Source: CAVSDF01 sp963726715
GTDB lineage: Bacteria; Bacteroidota; Rhodothermia; Rhodothermales; BA12
Direction: 5' to 3'
Length of the DNA stretch: 64,000 nt
NCBI GenBank assembly: GCA_963726715.1
Contig: CAVSDF010000006.1
Location: 186,001-250,000 of the forward strand
Made by a program: the position numbers and the translations under genes. The notes below the pieces were generated by a model. That model worked only from the letters and a program-made list of their open reading frames with translations. It was not told where the DNA came from and searched no databases. This document shows, in pieces, positions 1 to 9,432 of the stretch (positions within the stretch are counted from its first letter, which is position 1; each line of letters opens with the position of its first letter).

Positions 1-740
1 AAGACGACCGCCGAGACCGCCCCGACGGCGAACACGCCGATCCAGCGCTGCTTGGTCGTCCACTCCTCGCGTTCGACTTCCGAGAAGTAGAAGATGAGCG
101 CGCAGAAGAACAGCGCGAGCAGGTTGAGCAGGTGCACGCCGATCGCCAGGCCGAACATGTACGCGATGACCACGAGGTAGCGGTTCGCTTGCAGGCCGAA
201 CGGGTGGCGCTCCTGCCCGGGAATGCGCGTCTCTTCGAGCGCCGCGTCCTCGCTCCATTTGAGGATGAGCCAGACGACGAGGGCCGTAAAGAACATCGAG
301 GCGGCGTAGACCTCGGCCTCCGTCGCGTTGAACCAGAACGAGTCGCTGGCCCCGAACGCAAGCGCGCCGACGGCGCCGCCGACGAGCGCGGCGAGGTGAT
401 CGGTCCACGAGCGCTCGGCGACGGGCGGCTGCCAGTGCTGCGCGAGCCGCACGATGCTCAGGTGCGTGAGCAGGACGGTCGCGGCGCTCGAAAGCACCGA
501 GATCAGGTTGATCGAGTACGCCACGTTCTCCGGGTCGCCCGCGAACATCGAGAAGAACCGCCCGACGAGCATGTAGAACGGCGCGCCCGGTGGGTGCGAG
601 ACCTGCAGGCCGTGCGAGATGGCGATGAACTCGCCGCAGTCCCAGAACGACGCCGTCGGGGCGACGGTGAGCAGGTACAGGACGAAGGCTGCGGTGAAGA
701 CGAGACCGGCGGTGGCCTGGTGGAGACGCGTGGCGTTCAT
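1..740 (-). CDS. DUF2723 (GT117-like) membrane glycosyltransferase, C-terminus off the window
   Basis: An open frame runs from an ATG at 740 to the window edge without a stop, so only the first 246 residues are present. It begins MNATRLHQATAGLVF and has the DUF2723 hallmark shortly after the first membrane segment: FWDCGEFIAISHGLQVSHPP followed by GAPFY. Several hydrophobic segments follow (around SVLSSAATVLLTHLSIV, AALVGGAVGALAF, FFTALVVWLILKW and VVIAYMFGLAIGVHLLNLLALFF). DUF2723 proteins are polytopic membrane proteins of the GT-C type, common in Bacteroidota and related to TMEM260-type protein O-mannosyltransferases; the acidic WDCGEF motif resembles the catalytic Asp/Glu loop of GT-C enzymes. 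The natural substrate is not known from this sequence. The family assignment is firm; a role in protein or surface glycosylation is inferred. Confidence 0.88.
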   Translation of the reverse strand, partial: MNATRLHQATAGLVFTAAFVLYLLTVAPTASFWDCGEFIAISHGLQVSHPPGAPFYMLVGRFFSMFAGDPENVAYSINLISVLSSAATVLLTHLSIVRLAQHWQPPVAERSWTDHLAALVGGAVGALAFGASDSFWFNATEAEVYAASMFFTALVVWLILKWSEDAALEETRIPGQERHPFGLQANRYLVVIAYMFGLAIGVHLLNLLALFFCALIFYFSEVEREEWTTKQRWIGVFAVGAVSAVV

Positions 741-907
741 GCAGCGAAGAAGTGGCAGCCGACGCCCTCAGCGGGGCGCGCGGCGCGGTGGCGCGGACGC
801 GGAAGTTGCGTGCAACGCCGTCGTAACGCCAGGTTTCCACGCGCTCGTGTCTTCGGCATCGCCTCATCCGCTGCCTGCGGCCGTGTTCGCCCCCGCCCCA
901 ACGCGAC

Positions 908-941
908 GCGGGGGCGGCAGCCCGAGGGCCACCGCCCCCGC
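908..941 (-). terminator. GC-rich hairpin downstream of the small outer-membrane protein gene
   Basis: A 10-bp perfect inverted repeat (GCGGGGGCGG at 908-917, CCGCCCCCGC at 932-941) lies about 45 bp past the stop of the minus-strand gene ending at 987. No clear T-tract follows on the minus strand, so intrinsic termination is only plausible. Confidence 0.4.
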
Positions 942-986
942 CGGGACGCACGCGCGAACGTGCCGCGCAGCCGGGTCGACCGGTTA

Positions 987-1457
987 TCAGAACATGATGC
1001 CCGCGCCGATGCCGACGCCCTGCGCGTTCGTCGTCGAGATCTGGAGCTGCAGGTACGGGCGCGCCGACGGACGGTTGAATTCGGCGCCGAAGAGGAAGTT
1101 GGCGCCCGGCTCGGCATCGCCCTTCTTGTTGTCGTCCTTCTTGTAGCCGACGGCGAAGCCGATGCCTGCATAGGGCGTGAACGAGGTCGTCATGCCCGCG
1201 CCGAAGTCGTAGAGGGCGTTGAGGTTGAGCTGCGCCTGGAACTCGGTGCCCTTGTTCGGGAGGAGCACGTCGAGGCTGGGGTTGAAGCGGAGCGGGATGG
1301 AGACGCCGGGCTGCGTGCGTGCCTGGAGGCTCACGAAGGGGGTATCGGCGTCGAAGTCGTAGCCGCCGCCGAGGCCGAAGCGGGTCTGGGCGGCGGCGGT
1401 GTTCACCGATACGAGGGTCGCAAGGGCGAAGGCGGACGTGGTAAAGAGGCGGGTCAT
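987..1457 (-). CDS. Small outer-membrane beta-barrel-like protein
   Basis: A 156-residue protein starting MTRLFTTSAFALATLVSVNT with a signal peptide ending around AAAQ (residues 22-25). The mature part alternates hydrophobic and polar residues with aromatic strand ends (FGLGGGYDF, LNALYDFGAGM, FTPYAGIGFAVGYK, FLFGAEF) and ends in GIGAGIMF. This is the pattern of a small eight-stranded barrel, with the C-terminal phenylalanine typical of outer-membrane proteins. An in-frame upstream ATG at 1517 would add 20 proline-rich residues before the signal peptide, so the start at 1457 is preferred. No specific family or ligand can be named. It is transcribed in the same direction as the DUF2723 gene but about 245 bp upstream of it. 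Confidence 0.75.
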   Translation of the reverse strand: MTRLFTTSAFALATLVSVNTAAAQTRFGLGGGYDFDADTPFVSLQARTQPGVSIPLRFNPSLDVLLPNKGTEFQAQLNLNALYDFGAGMTTSFTPYAGIGFAVGYKKDDNKKGDAEPGANFLFGAEFNRPSARPYLQLQISTTNAQGVGIGAGIMF

Positions 1458-1671
1458 GGGAGACGTGGATGGATGTGGGGAACGCACCGGAGCCGGTGCC
1501 GCAGGTGAGGGAGGCAAAACCTACGGCGACTCAACGGATTGGTTGAGCCACTCGGTGCAACGGACGGGCAACCCCCTGCGACGCGCGGGTAACAGGTCGG
1601 GGGCCGCGCACGCATTTCGACGGGTCTCCACGGCACCCGCGTGGTACTTTCGCCCTCCTGCCCCCGTTTGG

Positions 1672-3450
1672 ATGCCCGTCGCTGCCCGCGCCCGCGTTGC
1701 CCGCGCCCTCGTTTCGTTCGTGCTGTTCGCCGCGGCCACCGGCGCCCCGTCCGGGGTGCGCCTCGCTCACGCCCAGCCGCCGCCGCGTCCGGCGCCCGCT
1801 GCTGCATCTGATTCGTCGCTCGCCGCTGATTCGCTCGCCGTGCCCGATTCGGCGCGTCCGGTGGCGCCACGTCCGGCGTTCCGCATTCCGCCGCGGGCGC
1901 CCGGACCGGTGCGCGGGGTCGTCTGGGCGCCTCTCGGCAGCGATGGCGAGGCCGTGCGCGACCTCGCCCGCATCCGCGAGACCGGCTTCACCGCCGTCCG
2001 CGTCGACGGCCTGCCGAGCGCCGCCGTCCTGCGCGCCGCCGACTCGCTCGCCCTCCGCGTCTTCGTCGACCTCCCCGTCGATTACGTTCTCGCCACCGAC
2101 CTGCGCGCTCGCCTGCCGGTGCTGCGCCGCGCCCTCGACACCCTGGCCGCCGACGCGCGCCGCCACCCGTCGCTCGGCGCCGTCGGCCTCGCACGCCGCG
2201 CCGACACGTCCGACCCCGCCACCTGCGACGCCATCGGCGACCTCGCGCGCTATGCCCGCGCGGGCGGCCTGACGACCTACTACGTCGCCGCGTTCATCGA
2301 AACCGACCGCTGCGACGGCATCGTCGACCTCGTGCTGCTGACCGCGCGCGACCTCTCGCGCCCCGAGACGCGCCTCGCGCGGTGGCAGCGCACGCACCAG
2401 ACGCCCGCCGGCCTCGGCGTCGTCGGCTACTGGGTCGATGGGCGCGCGCGCGGCACGCGGGCCGCAAACTCGCCCGAGGCGCAGGCGCGGGCGTTCGAGA
2501 CGCTCTTCACCCGCCTCGACACCCTGGCCGCCCCGCTCTTCGTCTACCGCTGGCGCGACGGCACCGAAGGCGCCTCCGACGACCCGCTCGGGCGCCCCTA
2601 CGGCCTCGTCGGGGCCGACGGCTCGGCGCGTCCGGCGCTGTCGGTCGCGCGCGGATTCCTCACCGGCACCCTCGCCGCCTTCGCGTTCGAGCCGGGCGAG
2701 TCGGCGCGCGGCGGCCTCGCCTCGCTCCTCGGGCTCTTCTGGCTCGCCGTCATCATCACCGGAATCGTCCACTTCGCCGAGCCACGCGTGCGGACGCTGC
2801 TGCTGCGCTACTTCCGCGCCCACAGCTTCTACCGCGACAGCCTCCGCGACGCCCGCGACACGCTCGCCGTCTCGACGTTCTGCCTGATGGTGGCCTTCGT
2901 GCTTGCCACCGGCGTCGCCGCCGCCGCACTCGTCGAGGTCATCCGCCCGCTCCCGTCGTTCGAGGCGCTCGTCACGTTCCTGCCCGGCGGCGCTGCGCGC
3001 GTGCTCGCCGCGCTCGCCGCGCGCCCGTGGCTGCTGGCCGTCTTCGTCGGCCTGATCGACATGCTGTCGATGGCGCTCTGGACGCTGCTCTTCCAGTTCG
3101 CCGCCCGCCGCCGCTACGTGCTCTCGATGTGGCAGGGCCTCGGCTTCGTCGTCTGGCCCCGCTGGACGGCCCTGCCGATTGCCGCTGCCGCGCTCGTCAC
3201 GGCAACGCTTCCGCCATTGCTGGCGCCGCGCGTCGCGGTCGTCGTGGCGGGGCTGCTGGTGCTGTCGGTCGCGTGGGGCGGCCTGCGCGGCCTCATCGAC
3301 CTCAAACTCATCGCCCGCCCGACGCTCGGCCGCTTCGCGCTCGCCATCGCGCTGCACCCAGTCTCCGTCGTCGTGCTCTACCTCGCCCTCCGCGCCGCCG
3401 CCCTCGGCCCGCGCCTCGCCTTCCTCTGGCGCCTGGCGACGCAGTCGTAA
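1672..3450 (+). CDS. Membrane protein with periplasmic TIM-barrel-like N-domain and multi-pass C-domain
   Basis: A 592-residue protein. The ATG at 1672 is followed by a signal-like segment (ALVSFVLFAAATG). Next is a proline/serine/alanine-rich stretch (about 35-80), then a roughly 270-residue soluble region that reads like a glycoside-hydrolase-type (beta/alpha)8 fold: GVVWAPLGSDGEAVRDLARI, ETGFTAVRVDGLPS, ALRVFVDLPVDYV, HPSLGAVGLARR and a late APLFVYRWRDGTEGASDDPL. The last ~250 residues hold about six hydrophobic helices (LASLLGLFWLAVIITGIVHF onward). A catalytic assignment is not possible. The architecture suggests a cell-envelope protein with a periplasmic sugar-active or binding domain tethered to a polytopic membrane module. 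A TACTTTCG box at 1645-1652 could be the -7 element of its promoter. No homologue can be named with confidence. Confidence 0.7.
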   Translation: MPVAARARVARALVSFVLFAAATGAPSGVRLAHAQPPPRPAPAAASDSSLAADSLAVPDSARPVAPRPAFRIPPRAPGPVRGVVWAPLGSDGEAVRDLARIRETGFTAVRVDGLPSAAVLRAADSLALRVFVDLPVDYVLATDLRARLPVLRRALDTLAADARRHPSLGAVGLARRADTSDPATCDAIGDLARYARAGGLTTYYVAAFIETDRCDGIVDLVLLTARDLSRPETRLARWQRTHQTPAGLGVVGYWVDGRARGTRAANSPEAQARAFETLFTRLDTLAAPLFVYRWRDGTEGASDDPLGRPYGLVGADGSARPALSVARGFLTGTLAAFAFEPGESARGGLASLLGLFWLAVIITGIVHFAEPRVRTLLLRYFRAHSFYRDSLRDARDTLAVSTFCLMVAFVLATGVAAAALVEVIRPLPSFEALVTFLPGGAARVLAALAARPWLLAVFVGLIDMLSMALWTLLFQFAARRRYVLSMWQGLGFVVWPRWTALPIAAAALVTATLPPLLAPRVAVVVAGLLVLSVAWGGLRGLIDLKLIARPTLGRFALAIALHPVSVVVLYLALRAAALGPRLAFLWRLATQS

Positions 3451-3610
3451 GGGTGTTGATCGTTGGTCGTTGATGGGGGGATGGGTGGGGCGTGCCGGGT
3501 GGCCCTGTGGGGTGGCCGGTGGAGTACGGTTGAGGCAGGATGTCAACGTCGCACATCGTCGGGCGCAGCCGCCGACGGCACCTCTGCATCCACGACCAAC
3601 TGCAAACGAC

Positions 3611-3991
3611 TCACCCCTCGGTCGTTGTCTCGAACCCGGCGTCTTGCAGCGCGCGCCAGCCGCCGCCGAGCGAGGCGACGTTGGTGTAGCCCATCTGCTG
3701 GACGGCGTCGGCGGCGAGGGCGCTGCGGAAGCCGCCGCCGCAGTAGAGCACGATCTCGGCGCCCCCATCGGGGAGGGCGGTTTCGATGTCGCGCTCGATG
3801 ACGCCTTTGCCGAGGTGCAGCGCTCCGGCGACGTGCCCCGCGCGCCACTCGTCGTCCTCACGAACGTCGATGAGCACGAGGGCCGGGTTGGCGGCCTGCC
3901 GCTCGCGGAGGTCGTCGGTCGAGACCTCGCGCACGCGCGCCTTGGCGGCGTCGACGAGGGCGAGGAAGGCGGGGGCGTGCGTCTTGGCCAT
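3611..3991 (-). CDS. Rhodanese-like domain protein
   Basis: A 126-residue single-domain rhodanese. The fold markers are all present: VLIDVREDDEWRAGHVAGAL near residues 39-58, then the active-site loop YCGGGFRSA with the persulfide-forming cysteine at Cys84. The sequence ends with YTNVASLGGGWRAL, typical of the C-terminal helix region (usually WxxxG). The six-residue loop after Cys84 (GGGFRS) is of sulfurtransferase length. It has no signal peptide, so it is cytoplasmic. The long upstream extension of the open frame is rejected because the rhodanese domain fits neatly from MAKTHAPAFLALV. The physiological sulfur acceptor is unknown. It is followed closely by the convergent gene ending at 3450. 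Confidence 0.88.
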   Translation of the reverse strand: MAKTHAPAFLALVDAAKARVREVSTDDLRERQAANPALVLIDVREDDEWRAGHVAGALHLGKGVIERDIETALPDGGAEIVLYCGGGFRSALAADAVQQMGYTNVASLGGGWRALQDAGFETTTEG

Positions 3992-4120
3992 CGGGGCGTG
4001 GTCGGGTGGATCCGCGAAAGGTAGCGTGCTCCTTCCCCGCCCGACCTCTCCACGTCCCCGACCTGACAGGCGGAGCCGCCGCCCCCTCCATCCCCAATCA
4101 AACGTCCCCAAACGAACGAC

Positions 4121-4149
4121 GGGACGCCGCTTCCGAAGAAGGGCGTCCC
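4121..4149 (-). terminator. Hairpin terminator after the GT8-like gene
   Basis: An 8-bp perfect stem (GGGACGCC at 4121-4128 with GGCGTCCC at 4142-4149) lies just beyond the stop at 4223 on the minus strand. It is followed on that strand by a moderately T-rich stretch (GTCGTTCGTTT), consistent with intrinsic termination. Confidence 0.55.
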
Positions 4150-4222
4150 GCCGACGGCCCGGTGGGGGCGAGGGAGCGCGGGGACCACCGGACAGGATCG
4201 GGTGCCGAAGCACCGCAGATGC

Positions 4223-5299
4223 TCAGGCGGCGAGGGCGAGGGAGATGGTGTCGGCCTCGGTGGCGTGGCCGTCGCCGCTCGCGCCGTCGCCCGAGGCGAT
4301 CGGCATCCGGCGCGCGCGCGTGAGGTCGTCCCAGACGCGGTCGGCGAAGTCGTGGTACGGCTCCTTGTGGTTCTTCCAGCCGAAGTGGACGACGTACGGC
4401 GTCACGTCGAGGTAGTCGCCGCGCCCCGGCAGGCCGCCGACGGTGCGCAGGAGACCGTCGCGCAGGGTGGCGTTCTGGACGCCGCGGAGCGAGTAGACGA
4501 ACCGGTCGCAGTAGTAGCGCACCATCACGTGCTCGAAGTCGGCGTCGTGCTGGACGAGGCCCGTGATGTAGTCGAGTTGCGGGCTGGTGTAGCCCTGGTG
4601 CCACGGCAGGACCGGCAGGCGGAGGCGGCTCATCGCGCAGGCGAGGCTCCACTCGCACGACTCCTCGGAGCGTCCTTCGCTCAGGCGGCTGCGGAAGTGC
4701 GTCTCGGCGCGGCGCGCGAGGAACGACTGCGCGAGCTCGCAGACGGCAGCCGTCGTCTCGTCGTCGGCGGCGTAGAGCATCCCGCCCTGCACGCGCGGCA
4801 GGTGAGTCAGGCCGAAGGCGCGGATCGTCTTGCGGCGGCGGTCGAAGAGCCAGTCGAGCACGATGCCCGCGCCCTTGCTCGCGCCGAAGAACACGTCGGC
4901 ACGCTCCAGGCCGGTGCCGGTGAACTCGAACGGCGCCAGCATCTGCCAGAGGCCGTCGGGGTTCTTGCACCACACCATGTCGGCGTCGACGAAGAGCGTC
5001 CGCGCGTACGGCTTGAAGCGGTTGAGGTGATGCTTGAAGCCGACGATCGAGCGGTGCGCCTCGGGCAGGATCTCGACGCGCTCGAAGAGCAGATCGAGGT
5101 TGTGGCGCTCGAGAAGCGCTTTCTGGCCCTCGGTGCAGTAGAGCGCGACCGGGCGGTGGGCGTCGTGGCGCCGCAGCGTCATCACCGAGGCGACGGCGTG
5201 GCGCGCGTACTCGTCCTTGCCGTAGATGTGCAGCACATACCCTTCGGCGGGGCGGGCGTGGGGGGCGCGGAGCATCGGGGTGGCGGGAATCGTGGACAT
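4223..5299 (-). CDS. GT8-like nucleotide-sugar glycosyltransferase
   Basis: A 358-residue cytoplasmic protein of the GT-A fold. After an N-terminal Rossmann-type beginning (GYVLHIYGKDEYARHAVASV), it carries the metal-binding DxD motif in TLFVDADMVW (Asp105 and Asp107). This is followed by a region (QGGMLYAADDE, SCEWSLACAMS) and a late HFGWKNHKEP segment that resembles the HxxGxxKPW motif of GT8/glycogenin-like enzymes. It probably transfers a sugar from a nucleotide donor with a divalent cation; donor and acceptor are unknown. The start at 5299 is an ATG preceded by no obvious ribosome-binding site, as is usual in this genome. It is monocistronic, bounded by terminators on both sides. Confidence 0.8.
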   Translation of the reverse strand: MSTIPATPMLRAPHARPAEGYVLHIYGKDEYARHAVASVMTLRRHDAHRPVALYCTEGQKALLERHNLDLLFERVEILPEAHRSIVGFKHHLNRFKPYARTLFVDADMVWCKNPDGLWQMLAPFEFTGTGLERADVFFGASKGAGIVLDWLFDRRRKTIRAFGLTHLPRVQGGMLYAADDETTAAVCELAQSFLARRAETHFRSRLSEGRSEESCEWSLACAMSRLRLPVLPWHQGYTSPQLDYITGLVQHDADFEHVMVRYYCDRFVYSLRGVQNATLRDGLLRTVGGLPGRGDYLDVTPYVVHFGWKNHKEPYHDFADRVWDDLTRARRMPIASGDGASGDGHATEADTISLALAA

Positions 5300-5371
5300 C
5301 TACTCAAAGAGCCGCGCCCCGCGCCCGCGAGGTAACACCCATCCGCGATTTTCCCGACCGAAAGCGCCCAA

Positions 5372-5407
5372 ACACAAAACCCCGACGGGCCGGGAGACCT
5401 GTCGGGG
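5372..5407 (-). terminator. Rho-independent terminator after mlaC
   Basis: On the minus strand, CCCCGAC (5407-5401) and GTCGGGG (5386-5380) form a 7-bp stem with a GC-rich loop, immediately followed by TTTTGTGTTT. It lies about 30 bp past the stop of the MlaC-like gene at 5436. Confidence 0.8.
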
Positions 5408-5435
5408 CTGAAGGTGCGAACCGGGGCTTCTCGGC

Positions 5436-6038
5436 TCAGCCGCGGCGCTGGGAGGCGAGGCGGCGGTTGAGGGCGGTCATGAGGCCGTCGAAGCCGCGCT
5501 GGCGCACGACCTGCCCGAACTGGCGCTGGTAGCTTCCCGCCGTCGAGACGCCGTCGATGGTGATGTCGGTGATGCGCCACGCCGAGCCGCTCCACGCGAG
5601 GCTGTAATCGACGCGGGCGCTCGTGCCGCGAACGGTCGTCGTCGTGCGCGCGATGGCGGTGTTGCCCGTCAGCGTCGCGTCGCCGTAGCGGACGCTCGCC
5701 CGGTAGATCGTGAGATCCGCAAGCGACTGGTTCCGCACGATCTCGGCGAAGGTGGTCGTGAACTGCGTCCGCTGGGCGGGCGTGAGCGTCGTCCACGTGG
5801 CGCCGAGGGCGGTCTGGCCCATCGCCGAGAAGTCGATGGCGCCGTTGATGAGCGTCTGCAGCTGCGTGCGCTGCTGCGGCGTGAAGGTCGTGCGGGTGCC
5901 GAGGACGGCCTTGACCTGGTCGTCGCGGGTGTCGAGGAAGCTGCGGACGCCCTCGGCGCTGCGCTGCGCCGACGCGGCGGGCGCGAAGGCGGCGAGGCCG
6001 AGGAGCGAGAGGGAGAGAAGCGAGGCGAAACGGCGCAT
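5436..6038 (-). CDS. mlaC: MlaC/Ttg2D-family periplasmic phospholipid-binding protein
   Basis: A 200-residue protein with a clean signal peptide (MRRFASLLSLSLLGLAAF...ASAQ). It matches the MlaC (toluene tolerance, Ttg2D) layout: an N-terminal helical region (VRSFLDTRDDQVKAVLG), the DFSAMGQTALGATWTTLTP segment equivalent to the family 'F-x-x-M-x-x-x-x-L-G-x-x-W' signature, then QRTQFTTTFAEIVRNQ. The C-terminal beta-sheet half includes VDYSLAWSGSAWRITDITID and GVSTAGSYQRQFGQVV. MlaC shuttles phospholipids between outer and inner membrane in the Mla system. No mlaE/F/D or mlaA genes are visible nearby, so here it is an orphan. A TolC-type gene precedes it in the same direction with about 140 bp between them. 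Confidence 0.85.
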   Translation of the reverse strand: MRRFASLLSLSLLGLAAFAPAASAQRSAEGVRSFLDTRDDQVKAVLGTRTTFTPQQRTQLQTLINGAIDFSAMGQTALGATWTTLTPAQRTQFTTTFAEIVRNQSLADLTIYRASVRYGDATLTGNTAIARTTTTVRGTSARVDYSLAWSGSAWRITDITIDGVSTAGSYQRQFGQVVRQRGFDGLMTALNRRLASQRRG

Positions 6039-6178
6039 CGGTCGGGATGGGGGATTGTGTCGAAGGGAAGGCCACGCGGGTGCGTGGCGGTGGCGCCGGA
6101 GGTGGACGGGTGTCCGCGAATCCGTGCGCCGATGTGTCTGGAAACGCTGGAATTGCGCTTCGTCGGGACGATGCCGGT

Positions 6179-7703
6179 CTACTCGTCAAGAAGCGTGCCG
6201 CCTGCCCCGTCCGTCGCCGCGCCGAGCATCCGGGCCGTCTCGGGCGTGAGGCCGCCGGTGCGGGCGACGAGCCGCAGCACGGCCACGTTGTAGCGCTCGA
6301 CGCGGGTCGCGCGGTCGATGTCGGCATCCAAGCGGGCGCGGGTGGCGCGGACGAGGTCGCGGGCGCTCGTGAGGCCGAGGTCGAAGCCGATCTGCGCGTC
6401 GCGCTCCCACTCTCTCGCGATGGCGAGCGACGTGTCGGCGGCGCTGAGGGCGTCTTCGGCGATGACGACGGTGCGGTACGCCTCCTCGGTCTCGAAGGCG
6501 GCGAGCTGGCGGGCGCCGCGCCCGAGCGCCTCGGTCTGCCGCAGCGACGCCTCCGCCTGCCGGATGCGGGCGCGCGTCTGCCCGAAGGCGAGGTTCTGGC
6601 GCAACCCGAGGCCGGGCCGCACCGGGCGCCCGAGGTACGGGTCCTGCAAATACGGCGTGCGCTGGCGCGGACGACCGTAGACGTAGCTGTACGAGGCCGT
6701 CACGCCGAGGCCGAGCTTGGGGTAGAGGTCGGAGCGCGCCACGCGCACGAGCGCCCGCCGCGCCTCGATGCCCGCATCGGCCTGCCGGATCTCGGCGCGG
6801 GTCGCGGCGGCGTCGCCGAGGTAGACGCCGAGGCTGTCGCGCGCGAACGTGATGGGCACGAGGACGGTGTCGGCGGGGGCGAGGGGGGCGCCGCCGTCGT
6901 CGAAGAGCTGGAGGGCGAGGGCCGAGCGGGCCGTGGCGAGACGCTCGCGCACCTCCGTCGCCTGCCGCCGGAGCTGCTGCTCGGCGAGGCGAAGCTCGTA
7001 GACATCGGCGCTCGTCACCGTCGAGTCTCCGTCGTCGACCAGGCGCTGGATCTCGTTCTTCGCGCCGCCGACGATGCGCGCGGTCTCGCGGGCGAGGCCG
7101 TCGAGGTGGCGGGCGAGGCGCAGCCCCTGGTAGGTCTCGGCGAGGCGGAGCGCGACCGTCTGCCGGGCGACATCGACGGCGGCGCGGTCGCTGCGGGCGC
7201 CGTCTTTCGCCGCGTCGATGGAGCCGCTGAGCTCGCCCCACGTCCAGAGCGGCTGGAGGATGTCGACGGAGATGCGGTTGAACGGGCGCAGGCTGCCCCA
7301 GTCGTCGCGGACGCCGGGGTTGAGGTAGAGCGCGGTCAGCGGAAACGGTGTTGTCGTCGGGGATGCGCAGGCCGGGCGCGAGGCTGTGCGCGGTCTCGAC
7401 GCGGAACGTGGTCAGGTAGCGGCTCGCGCGGGCGAGGGCGTAGCGGGCGTCGGAGCCGTCGGCGGCGGCGCTCGCGGCGGCGACTTCGGGCGAGACGGCG
7501 AGCGCGCGCGCGAGGGCGTCGGCGAGGCCGATGCGGCGGCTGCCGGGCGGGTCGAGCGGTACCGGCGCCGGGCGCGCAGGCGCCTCCTCGAAGACCTCGG
7601 ACGTGTCGGCGGCCATCTCGTCCACTCCCGTCGAGTCGGCGACCTGCGCCCGCGCGGCGGGGGCGAGGGCGAGGAGCGCGAAGACCGCGGCGGCGATCCG
7701 CAC
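6179..7703 (-). CDS. TolC-family outer-membrane efflux protein (one frameshift)
   Basis: Two overlapping reading frames together encode a protein of about 507 residues. The first frame starts at a GTG (7703) with a signal peptide MRIAAAVFALLALAPAARAQ and an acidic/proline-rich linker, then IGLADALARALAVSPEVAAA. The second frame, from about 7345 down to the stop at 6179, continues with ALYLNPGVRDDWG, long amphipathic helices (AEQQLRRQATEVRERLATAR), GVTASYSYVYGRP and the second repeat QTRARIRQAEASLRQTEA. Two OEP repeats of long coiled helices and short strands are the TolC trimeric-channel signature. The frame switch falls at an ACACCGTTTCCG run where two C residues appear to be missing, so this is probably an assembly indel. 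No RND pump or adaptor gene is adjacent. Confidence 0.85.
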
Positions 7704-7837
7704 GCGCCAGACGCGAGCGCGCAGCTACGGCGGACGCATCCACAGAGAACGGGGCAGGGGAGGCGGGCACGGGGCGGTCGGGCGGGGTCATCGGCAGGAT
7801 CTATCGACCGGGCAACGATGCGGCGGCGCCCGTCGGT

Positions 7838-9146
7838 CTACCGTGCGCGATGGGAAATCCGGTAAATCCGCCCGTTGCCGTCCTCGCTCAGCAGCAGGCT
7901 GCCGTCGCGCGCGACGACGAGGCCGACCGGGCGTGCGAACGTCGTCGGGCCGCTCGGGTCGGTGAGGAAGCCGGTCAGGAAGTCCTCGTAGCCGCCCTCC
8001 GGGCGTCCATTCGCACCAAAGGGCACGTAGGCGATCTTGTAGCCGGTGCCCTCGCTGCGATTCCACGAGCCGCGCATCGCCACGAACGCGCCGCTCTGGT
8101 AGCGCGCCGGGAAGCGCGTCCGGTGGCCGAAGGCGATGCCGAGCGCGGCCGAGTGGGCCTGGAAGAGCACCTCGGGCGTCGTCGTGCGCGCGGCGAGGTC
8201 GGGGCGCTCGCTCGCGTCGCCGCGCATCCGCCGGGGGTCGAGGTTGGCGGGCGCGAGGTAGGCGTAGGGCCAGCCGTAGAACGCGCCGCTCTGCACCGAC
8301 GTCAGGTAGTCGGGCACGAGGTCGTCGCCGAGTCCGTCGCGCTCGTTGACCACGGTGTAGAGGACGCCGGTGGCCGGGTGAACGTCCATCCCGACCGGGT
8401 TGCGGAGGCCGTCGGCGAAGGTCCGGCGACCGGTCCCGTCGAGGGCCATGACTGGACCGAGGCGCGCGGCGCGTCTTCGGCGTCGACGTTCGAGCGCGAG
8501 CCGATGGCGACGTAGAGGTGCGCGCTGTCGGGCGCGAGTCGCCAGGTCCGCGCGTCCAGTGGCCGCCGCCGGGCAGGTCGGTGAGCCGCGTGCCGCTTCC
8601 GCTGACGACGCCCGAGGCGCCGGGCCAGTCGAAGGCGGCGACGGCGTCGGTGGAGGCAACGTACAGGCGCCCGCGGGCGAAGACGAGGCCGAAGGGCCGG
8701 TTCAGGCCGTTGGCCTCGCGCGTGGCGACGACCTCGCGCGTCTCGGCGACGCCGTCGCCGTCGGTGTCGCGCAGGCGGACGAGGCGGTGGCCCTGGCTCT
8801 CGGCGACGAGCACGTCGCCCTCGGGCGTGACGGCCATCGCGCGCGGGCCGTTCATCTCGGCGAAGACCTGGACGACGAAGCCAGCGGGCACGTTCAGCAC
8901 CGCGTCGGCAGGCGGCGCGACGACATCGGCGCCCTTCGACGCGCTCGTGGTCGCAAACGGCGCGGGCAGGTCGGCGACGGCGATGCGTGTCGCCCGCGGC
9001 GTGAGCGGCGCGGTGCGGACGGCGCCGGGCGGGCTTCCTGCGGGAAGTGGCGCGACCGGCGTGGCGGGCTGCGCATCGCACGAGGCGGCGGCGAGCGCGA
9101 ACACGACCGGCACGAGAGCGGAGAGGCGGAGGGGGCGAAGGGGCAT
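7838..9146 (-). CDS. Sorbosone/glucose dehydrogenase-family lipoprotein (two frameshifts)
   Basis: Three reading frames join into one beta-propeller protein of about 436 residues. The N-terminus MPLRPLRLSALVPVVFALAA ends in a lipobox (AAASC), so it should be an exported lipoprotein. Propeller motifs follow: VPAGFVVQVFAEMNGPRAMA, GDVLVAESQGHRLVRL, DTDGDGVAETREVV, RPFGLVFARGRLYVAST. After a shift near 8545 comes APDSAHLYVAIGSRSNVDAE, and after a second near 8450 comes RTFADGLRNPVGMDVHPATG, YGWPYAYLAPANLDPRR and GGYEDFLTGFLTD. These match the PQQ-dependent glucose/sorbosone dehydrogenase family (six-bladed propeller). Whether it binds PQQ or oxidises a sugar is not shown. The intact domain order argues for assembly indels rather than a decayed gene. 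Confidence 0.82.
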
Positions 9147-9398
9147 CGAAGCGGGCGATTGGATGACGCACGGATGCGCGGCCGGGCACCGGGTTCCGCG
9201 CAGGCGCCGATCGCGCGTGCCGACGACGGACGATGGACGACGGCGAGCGGAGGGACGAAGCATTCGCCGTCGATGCCAGAGATCGTGGCGTCGCGCCGGG
9301 CAGCGCGTCGGTCGCGGGCGGTGACGGTGCCACGAAGGCTTCGCCCGTACCGGCATCGCGTCCTCATCGCCTCGCACTCAACGCCCCGCCGTCCGACG

Positions 9399-9406
9399 TA
9401 GGTTTG
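9399..9406 (+). promoter_or_regulatory. Bacteroidota-type -7 element before the ECF sigma gene
   Basis: TAGGTTTG matches the Bacteroidota consensus TAnnTTTG exactly and lies 27 bp before the GTG start at 9433. No TTG box is found about 20 bp upstream, so the promoter is only partly matched. Confidence 0.45.
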
Positions 9407-9432
9407 GAGACTGTCCCCGCGCCGCCGTTCCC

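Noticed and set aside
4223..5299. Assigning glycogenin or LPS galactosyltransferase
   Set aside because: The DxD and GT-A pattern fit GT8-like enzymes broadly, but no substrate-specific residues can be recognised.
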